64,000 nt of DNA from NCBI GenBank assembly GCA_010015655.1, contig ML976805.1, forward strand, positions 1,749 through 65,748, given 5' to 3'. The DNA is from Bimuria novae-zelandiae CBS 107.79 (Eukaryota > Ascomycota > Dothideomycetes > Pleosporales > Didymosphaeriaceae). Position 1 is the stretch's first letter; each line of letters begins with the position of its first letter. The position numbers were made by a program, and so were the translations under genes. The notes below the pieces were generated by a model, which saw nothing but the letters and a program-made list of their open reading frames with translations, made no database searches and was not told where the DNA came from. Of this stretch, positions 56,690 through 64,000 are shown piece by piece.

Positions 56690-59600
56690 GACCCTTAGAG
56701 ATCCTACAGTTATCTTAACCAATTACACAAATTACACGCCATAGCTAAAACAGCTTAAAACAAGATACCAATTCCTAAAGGTCTGGAATATTATTAACCC
56801 AGCGCTAATAGATAAACTAAAACAGAAACCCGCGATGCCGGTGCCGCCGCTAATAAGTAATTACTAATTAAGCGCCGCCTACATAACCGCGAACCTAAAT
56901 AACGTGCCAATATTACCATCCTATCTATCAACGGCAGGTGCGAAAGCATACAAAGATAATAGCGACTATTATAAAGAACGGCTCGAGATCTATAAGATTA
57001 CAGACCGAGACTACCAAGAACAAGAGGCAGACCTCGATAAGGTGGTCACCTTTCTCTAATTAACAATTTCCGTACACCTGCAGAGTAACTGCTGCATCCC
57101 TAGAGGTACAATAAAGCAATAGATCAATAACCTCACGATCACAGTTAGGGTTGACTATTAAGACGAACATCGACAAGCAAGGGCAAGATACCAAGAAGCC
57201 CTTAAGCTAATAAGAATAGCCAGATTATAGGCTACATAGCTATCTAAGTACAATCATGCAGCCACAAAAACAGAGACTAATTAGGTCCTAGAGCTTTAAA
57301 GGCTAGACTTAGTTAAAGAAGACTTTATAAAGGCAGTTATCCATGTCGCACCTATATAGGTAACGACCTTCTAGCAACATAGAAGCAGAGATATAGCTGT
57401 CTTACGAAAGAATATAATAAAACTCTTTCGAGACCACATGATCCTGCAGCACCTAACTAAGGGCAAATAAAAGGGCGCTTTTACTACTGCAGGGTTATCT
57501 CTCGCTAAAGGTGGTAAACCCACCTAGGCTATAGACAGGGACGCCTCTCTTGTGGATAAAGCAGTATTATCTAAAAGTTAGGGAAGACCTCGGAATTATA
57601 AACAACGAAACAATAGTCAACGTACCAGAACTAAGCAGTTACCTTAGAGCCTTAAGCTAACGATAGTTAGTAGTAATTATTACCCTGCTTATAAACTACG
57701 CTATAGTCTTTAAGACTGTTTCTATGCCTTTCTAGACAAGCAGCCAGACTAGTTCACACCAAACCCTCTTATAGTAAAGCTAGTTAAGCTTAGGCTAGAA
57801 CATGATACCGACTTCCAAGAGAAGTTAAAAAGAACAAAAAAGGCTAAATTATAGGCACCTAAAATTAAACAATCACACACTCCCACTCTACCTCGAATCA
57901 CTAAGGCTAATAATAAATAACTAGATAGACGCAAGATTACTAAAATCCTAGTAAGCTTTAACGCCGCATCCTTCTACACCAACCTAAACACGTACCTATT
58001 ACGACGCTCAGCCATACTCGATTCAGGCACAACCTGCCATATCTTTAACAACATCGATTGCTTTGTCTTATACCGTCCACCAGCGCCAGGAGACTTTATA
58101 TGGGCAGGGAATACACAAATATGGATTAAAAGATACGGGAGCGTCTATCTCAACGTATAGAGTGTAAACGGCAATTAATTAATACAGCTAGACAATATAG
58201 CCTATTGCCCTAATCTGCTCTGCAACCTTGTATCGTTCTAATTACTCCAGAGGCAAGGCCTTTGGTGGGATACAAGAGCAGACCTAACGACTCTAAAGAG
58301 AAGAGACAATACTATACTAGCAGAACTCCAAGAGCTACATAGACAGTAGGTCTTAGAACACAAGATAAGGCTAATAAGTAGTATTCCTACTAATGCTGCG
58401 CACGCCACTCACAAGACCAATACACGCACCAAACGAAGACCGCAGAAGGCAGACGCGTAGACCTAGCACTAATAATTAGGCTATCTAGGCCCTTAGGCCC
58501 TCGAACACCTCGTGTAGTAATCTAAGGGGGTGAGGATTAAAGGTCTCCCTACAGTTAAGTGTAATGCCTGCGGCAAAGCAAAACTAAAACGGCAAATACG
58601 CCGGCAAGCCAAAAATCTAACAGAAGGTCCCGGCGAGCGAGTCGCAATCAATTTTCACGACTATAAAGCAAATAGCTTAACAAGAGAGAAGAGCTAAATA
58701 CTAATTACTAACCAATTCTCCAGCTTTGCATGGGACTTCTACTTCAAAGATAACCGCCCAGCACGGTTAATTATTAAATTACTTAGCACCTTTATGCGGT
58801 TTATAAAAGTACAATATAACATTATAGTAAAAGTAATTAAATCCAACAACAAGATCTTCTCTATTAAAGCAAACGTTAAGAAGTAGTGCTTAGCGCAAGG
58901 TATTAAGATTAAGCCTTTAGCACCTAATACTTAAGCACAAAATAGAGAAGCTAAACGCTTAGGGGGTGTAATTAAGGAGAAAGCGCGCGCGATGCGACTT
59001 AACTCTAACCTACCCTAGCAAATATAGCCTAAGATTACCCGAGCCGCAGTCTACTTATATAATTAAACGCCAAACTACGCCAATTAATAGCGATCTCCAT
59101 ATAAAGTGTTCTTTACGACAGTAGCTTTTCAGAACGGCATTGTTACCCAACCAAAGAAGCCTAATCAAGCTCACCTAAAAGCATATAGCTACAAAGCTTT
59201 TACAATAACCAACGATACAAAACGCGGCAAGAGCAGGCTTCAAAGGCTTGACCCCAAAGCATAGATTAGCTACCTTATCGGCTACAAATTAACAAATATC
59301 TAGAGAATATAGATTCCCTCTCTAGCAAAGACAATCAGTACTCGCGACGTGATATTCGACGAGGATACTATATTCTTAGGCAAAACTAAAGACCTAATAG
59401 AAAACCTTATGCACAGCATATTAGAAGAAATAGTAGCCTAGGTACAATTAGTAGAGTTACCTCCCTTACCTTAACAAGAGCATGCCACTAAGTCCTTCTT
59501 TAAGAATAAGACAATTAGTAAAGCGCTAGAGGAAGAGGTTAAAGGAGCTCCTAAGTATAGGCAAGGCAGGAAAGTTAGGTGCAAATATCTAACACCTCCC

Positions 59601-61445
59601 TTAACGCCGCCACTAGTAACACTCCTTGCACAATTAATGGCAGGAGGCGATTAAGCTATACCACCCTAAAGAGTGCAAACAGGGCAGTTGCAAATAAGCC
59701 CATAGGCCGCAGCCTTTATAGCAGGCACTAAAGCTAGTAGTAGCGGCAAATACAAAGATAAGGCTCTTAATAAGGCGCAGCTTCGACGAATAATTACATT
59801 AGGCAAGAAGCCACATCGAAGCGTGCTTCTAGAGCCACCCACATGCCAAAGCAAGCTCGAAGATCACCCTCTCTATAATATGTGAAAGGAAGCAGAACGT
59901 TCCCATCTACAAAGCCACAAGGAAATAAAGTCCTGGAGTGAGGTTACAACCGCTCCAGTGAAAGTAGCAGGCCATCAAATCCTCAACTACATATGGGTAT
60001 ATACCTACAAGTTTAATAAGTATTATTAATTACAAAAGTGCAAGACAAGGCTAGTGGTGCGAGGCGATTAACAGCGGCACCTCACCTCGTAAGAAACCTA
60101 CGCCGCAACACTTATAGGATAATTATTCCGCATGCTTATAGCAATTACAGCTCGTTTCGACCTAGAACTTATCCAACACGACGTTACCAACGCGTTTGTC
60201 CACGCGAAGCTAGATAGAGAAATCTACATAAGAATGCCTCGCGGCTACTCGCGAGCAGGCACAGTCCTCAAACTACACAAAGCACTGTACGGACTGCGCA
60301 TATCTCCATTACTCTGGCAAAGAGAGTTCACGTCAACACTCCGTGATATTGGCTTTAAAGCAGTACCCCACGAGCCATGCTACCTTATTAAGGACGGCAT
60401 TATTATCTTCTTTTATGTGGATAACATTATTGTTGCGTATAACAAGTTATAAAAGCAAGCTGCTGAAGCTGCTCTCGCAATAATAAGTACTAAATTCACA
60501 CTTACGGGTGGCAAAGACCTGCAGTGGTTTCTAGGAATTGAAATCATCAGGGACCGCTCAAGCAGAAAGATCTGGCTTTCACAAGCTTCATATATTAATA
60601 AAATATCGCGCCTCATTGATCACCATGAGATTCGCCACAATACCCCGATGGGTCCAATCGAATTGCTCCCAAGGACAGGACTGGCTAGCAAGGGTGAGAT
60701 TAATAGATACCAGCGCAAAGTCAGATCAATTCTTTATACTGCAGTTACATCTCGACCAGATATCGCCTTTGCAAGCTCCCGATTATCACGATTCCTGTCC
60801 AACCCAAGCAAAGAGCACCAAGCGGCTGCCGACCGAGTTCTCCTCTACCTTGCTAACACTAAATCACTAGGTCTTCAGCTTAGGGGTGCAGATACTTTAG
60901 AAGTGGCAAGTAACGCATCCTTTACCAACAACACACTCGACCGCAAGAGCTCGCAAGGATACATTATCAAGCTATTTAGTGGCCTGATCGCCTAGAAAGC
61001 AAACAAGCAAGATACAGTCACTACATTAACAACTAAAGCCGAATTACTAGCACTATCGCAAGTGGCCAAGGAGGCTTTATTCACATCGCGATTACTAAAG
61101 GAACTGAAGATCAACCTCAGCGATTCCCTCATTATAATTAATTATAATAATTAGCAAACGATCCGACTTGTTACTAAAGAAATTACTAAGTTACAGACTA
61201 AGCTCCGTCATGTGGATATCCACAATTATTGGCTGAGACAAGAGGTCGCACTAGGGACAATCAAGGTGGACTATCAACGCTCAGAGGACATGGTCGCCGA
61301 TGGACTCACAAAGGCCCTGCCAGTGAACAAATGGAGCAAGTTTCTGCATAAACTAGGACTTGAAGATATATCAGACAAGATCACCAATCAAGAGGTTGCC
61401 CTGCAGGATCTCCAGCAGAGGATAGAGGCCTTTAAGTTGGAATAA
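56690..61445 (+). pseudogene. Copia-F gag-pol, partly open
   Basis: Order on the plus strand: gag (about 56,690-57,950), aspartic protease (about 58,010-58,180; AILDSGTTCHIFNN, with catalytic DSG), integrase (about 58,480-59,450; ending in the STRDVIFDED-type motif at 59,337-59,365), RT (about 59,990-60,990) and RNase H (about 61,010-61,445). Three stretches are still open: 60,132-60,452 (QHDVTNAFVHAKLDREIYIRMP...FFYVDNIIV, with YVDN in place of YVDD), 60,648-60,995 (SRPDIAFASSRLSRFLSNPS) and 61,212-61,445 (MDIHNYWLRQEVALGTIKVDYQ...DGLTKALPVNKW). In-frame stops and the altered catalytic Asp mean it cannot be active as it stands. Confidence 0.88.
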
Positions 61446-61495
61446 TAGACAACTGCGAAGGTCCAGCTTAAGGATAAGCCCAAGCTAAGGGGGTG

Positions 61496-61752
61496 TGTCC
61501 AATTACATGGCCCTTTGCACAAGCAAAGGTAGCTAGCGCAACCCTACACAAAGAGACCTTACCAGCAGTCTAGTTCATCCGCACAATTCCAGGCGGAACA
61601 AAGGGCAACTCTCCTTAATCAACGGAAATAGATTAGCGTATTAGTGGAAGACATAAGGATATAAGAGCCTTATATTCTTACAGGAATACAGACAACAGAC
61701 ACAACAATTTATACCTTAATTTATCTTATTAGATTACCTCTCCAATCTGACA
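61496..61752 (+). repeat. Copia-F 3' LTR
   Basis: 257 bp, TGTCCAATTACATGG...CAATCTGACA. Confidence 0.95.
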
Positions 61753-61757
61753 AGAGT

Positions 61758-62403
61758 AAGGAGGCAAGTTAGAAGGTAGGAAGAAGTAAAAAAAGCATAA
61801 AAAAAGGTCTAAAACTTACTTTGCAAGCTTTAGAAGGACTAAACTTTTTAGTAAGCTAGCTAAGAAGGATTACGCTAGTATTAAACATAGTAGCCTTATC
61901 TTAAGAGAGCTTAGTCTTTTTAAGTTAGTAGCTAGGTAACTACGACGGGGATAGGCCTTCCTCTATTTTATTATTAAAGTTAGTAGCACGCCTTTAACGC
62001 TTAGGCGTCCTTATTATATAGCTATTACGTAAAGGGCTAGCTATTTTATTAGAATAGTAAAGGGAATTAGGTCGCGAAGTTAGGGAAGACTAGGTTAAAA
62101 GTAAGACGTTGCAGCGCACGAAGTTAAGCTAAGAAAAGAGAGAGAGCTTAAAAGAGTAAGGTCTAAAAGCTAAGTAAGAAGTAATTTTGTATATATAATA
62201 ATAAGTAAACGCACTAGCGCGAACACACCGCTGCAGTAACTACTTACGGTAAGGATATAAAATTAGACACGCGAGAACAGAACTAGTAAGAGGTTCATAA
62301 CAGCGAGAGGATCGCAAGCAGACAATAAAACAATCGCGAAGCTATATAAATAAGATAAGACGCGGAGATTTTTTTTTTACCCTTAACAAAGGGAAGGAAG
62401 GTA
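61758..62403 (+). other. Gypsy-E 3' region after Copia-F
   Basis: A/G-rich plus strand leading to the polypurine tract next to the 3' LTR. No coding features recognised. Confidence 0.55.
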
Positions 62404-62564
62404 TGTAATAGGCTACGCCTAGTTATTGCCTCGGATCCTTGACCCTCGGTTATGCGAACCCCAGATATATAAGTTCGACGCCCGAAGCTTAACTTCGGAC
62501 TCTCTATGGAATTCATAAGTATTCTTCTGGCACCTTTGGCTCCTTGAGCACCCAGCCCCTTACA
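62404..62564 (+). repeat. Gypsy-E 3' LTR
   Basis: 161 bp, TGTAATAGGC...CCCCTTACA. The TATAA TSD follows at 62,565-62,569. Confidence 0.92.
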
Positions 62565-62569
62565 TATAA

Positions 62570-63700
62570 TACCTCCTCTAGATTTAATAACACTAGCCTA
62601 GCACCGCGAAAAGTACCTTTAATTATCTTTATAAAAAAAACTATTAAAAACGTGGTTTTAAAGGCTAGAAGGAGCTTAATTTCTATAATATAAGTTATTA
62701 GCTAGCGCGCTAAGCCTTAGATCTTAGCACTATATATCTTCCTTAGTAAAAAAAACTAGCCTATATCTAATAGCTATAGTAGGTATAATAAATATAGCGG
62801 TATATAAAGAGTTATAATCTTATGTTCCCTATAGTAATTCTAGAATTTAATTAAGTTATAGCTTTTATAACTATTAATAATTAGTAGTTAATAAGTTCTT
62901 TTAGCGCGTCCCTTTAAATACCCGTTAAAATATTTTAATTACGCAATACTAGGCTTATTATTCATCTAGCTACTCTCGCTAATAGCAATTACCTAATCGC
63001 CAGGAATTAACGCGTCTTTGTACTAGGTAGAGATATAACGCTTGCCAGCGTAGATAATAAAGGGTAGGATTGCCCACCCAGCAGCGTAGATATCCTAGTT
63101 ACCGTAATCCACTAGTAGTTGCCTAGCTATATTAGTTTAGATTTCCTACGCCTCTCCAATGCTATAACTACAAGCTAAGACCCTATAACTCTTATTAAAA
63201 AGCTTAATTTATTAAAGTTATAAGTATCCTTATCTATAATACTATACTTAATTTTAACGCCCTTTATAAGCTTAAACTATACGTTAATAATTTTAAGATC
63301 TTCTTATTGTGCCTTTTAATTATTATATAACTAAAACTAACAGGTTTTAACTAAAGGTGTACACTTAATAAATCTATTTATTTAATAAATACTAATAAGT
63401 AGCTTTCCTCGTTATAAACGTAGCTAATTAGCTATTATACGTATTATAAGCTTTATAGGGAGGATTCTATAAGTATTTAGCTTACTTATGCAATTATAAA
63501 GCACCTTTTTTTTAAAAATTAGGTAAGATATTACGTTGTATAATTATTTTATTACGTTTTTAATTAAGCGTCTTATAATTACTATTATATAGCCCTACTA
63601 CTACTTGCTTTATAAAATTTAGGTCTTATTTAATAGCTTTTATAGTAATGAGTAACTAAGCTTTATTAGATAGCTTAGAAGACATAGTAGGTAGTTATAT
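62570..63700 (-). pseudogene. pogo-D transposase, N-terminal and central part
   Basis: Minus-strand reading with the block YNFNKLSFLIRVIGS (a decayed YNFDE.GF.IGV, first catalytic Asp, about 63,215-63,170) followed by LGNY.WITVT (about 63,120-63,095), the usual order in Tan/Fot transposases. The C-terminal part lies at about 48,950-49,470 on the other side of Gypsy-E and is barely recognisable. It is full of stops. Confidence 0.68.
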
Positions 63701-63784
63701 TATAATAGTGTTATTAGTAATAGTGCGGTCTTAGCAAAGGTGGCGCGCTCGCTGGTGTGGGTTACTCGTTAATAAACCACGTTA

Positions 63785-64000
63785 CCCTAGTAAGCTATAA
63801 GCCTTATGTTTTTATTTTAATATTAATTAGACTTGCCTTTTGTATAGTAAAAAGCTTTTAAAGGCCTTATAGGCTAAGTATAAAGTTAATGGTAGGGCGT
63901 AAATACTAGGTAAACTAGGCTTGTAAATAGGTTAGGGTTGGGTTAGGGTTGGGCCAGATTCGCACGGACTAGAATACTAAAAATCTAATCATTACTTCTT
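63785..64000. other. RIPed flank with telomere-like tract
   Basis: Repeat DNA outside the pogo-D element. At 63,930-63,953 there is a 24-bp tract of alternating TTAGGG and TTGGG units preceded by GG. It is followed by GC-richer sequence, so a further element or the edge of the AT block may lie just beyond the window. Confidence 0.5.

Larger units (their letters stand above)
56373..61752 (+). mobile_element. Copia-F, least degraded Copia element
   Basis: 5,380 bp with LTRs of 255 bp (56,373-56,627) and 257 bp (61,496-61,752), perfect TSDs AGAGT (56,368-56,372 and 61,753-61,757) and a polypurine tract AAGCTAAGGGGGTG (61,482-61,495). The LTRs are nearly identical, apart from a 2-bp indel and a few transitions. 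It is nested in Gypsy-E and belongs to the same family as the strongly decayed Copia-A. Confidence 0.95.
49478..62564 (+). mobile_element. Gypsy-E chromovirus-type LTR retrotransposon, split by Copia-F
   Basis: 161-bp LTRs (49,478-49,638 and 62,404-62,564) and perfect TSDs TATAA (49,473-49,477 and 62,565-62,569). The span is 13.1 kb; net of Copia-F it is about 7.7 kb. A GGGAAGGAAGG polypurine tract (about 62,391-62,401) precedes the 3' LTR. The domain order gag, protease, RT, RNase H, integrase, chromodomain is that of a Ty3/Gypsy chromovirus. An extra 3' segment of over 1.4 kb follows the chromodomain. Confidence 0.92.
48845..63782 (-). mobile_element. pogo-type DNA transposon D split by a Gypsy element
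   Basis: TA TSDs (48,843-48,844 and 63,783-63,784) and inverted repeats of about 58 bp (ACGTGGTT...GAG...CCACACCAGCGAGCG...CCACCTTTGC) with only transition differences. The span is 14.9 kb; without the Gypsy and one TSD it is 1,846 bp. Confidence 0.9.

Noticed and set aside
7289..64000. CRISPR arrays, tRNA or rRNA genes in the AT-rich blocks
   Set aside because: No regularly spaced repeats, cloverleaf candidates or rRNA-like conserved stretches were seen; the organism is eukaryotic and repeats are explained by transposons.

Overview
The window looks like nuclear DNA of a filamentous ascomycete (Pezizomycotina). The genes carry short spliceosomal introns (49-123 nt). The rest is blocks of very AT/TA-rich, transposon-derived DNA bearing the marks of repeat-induced point mutation (RIP). 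This two-speed layout is well known in Dothideomycetes such as the Leptosphaeria/Pleosporales group, but the species cannot be fixed from sequence alone.

Region 1 (about 1-7,290) is a normal-GC, gene-dense segment with five conserved housekeeping genes: RIX7 (60S ribosome biogenesis AAA-ATPase, minus), VPS20 (ESCRT-III, plus, sharing a 282-bp divergent promoter with RIX7), a PITH-domain gene (plus), LSM8 (U6 snRNP, minus) and an AhpD/carboxymuconolactone-decarboxylase-like gene (minus). Four of the gene models needed introns to be placed or removed by reading splice sites.

Region 2 (about 7,290-45,798) is an AT-rich block that resolves almost entirely into nested transposons with recognisable ends and target-site duplications (TSDs). 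Copia-A (8,951-32,389) was split by Copia-B (11,996-17,813) and Copia-C (19,833-31,945). Copia-C was itself hit five times: pogo elements at 21,060, 24,625 and 28,542, and solo LTRs at 23,170 and 30,496. A second stack is a pogo element (34,664-45,796) split by a hAT element (35,192-44,485), which was split by Copia-D (37,065-43,246). Removing the hAT restores a 525-codon frame for the pogo transposase. Small 8-bp-TSD MITEs and a little-mutated solo LTR (8,325-8,752) are also present.

Region 3 (45,799-48,312) is a GC-normal gene island between two AT blocks. It holds one intact zinc-free quinone-oxidoreductase-type gene with a TATA box and an MFS transporter gene cut off after about 110 codons.

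Region 4 (about 48,312-64,000) is a second AT block. A pogo element (48,845-63,782) contains a chromodomain Gypsy element (49,478-62,564), which contains the least degraded Copia, Copia-F (56,373-61,752). A short telomere-like TTAGGG/TTGGG tract lies near the right edge.

Nearly all LTR-LTR and TSD-TSD differences I could compare are transitions, which fits RIP. All transposon reading frames carry stop codons, so I see no element here that could be autonomous. I found no tRNA, rRNA or CRISPR array.
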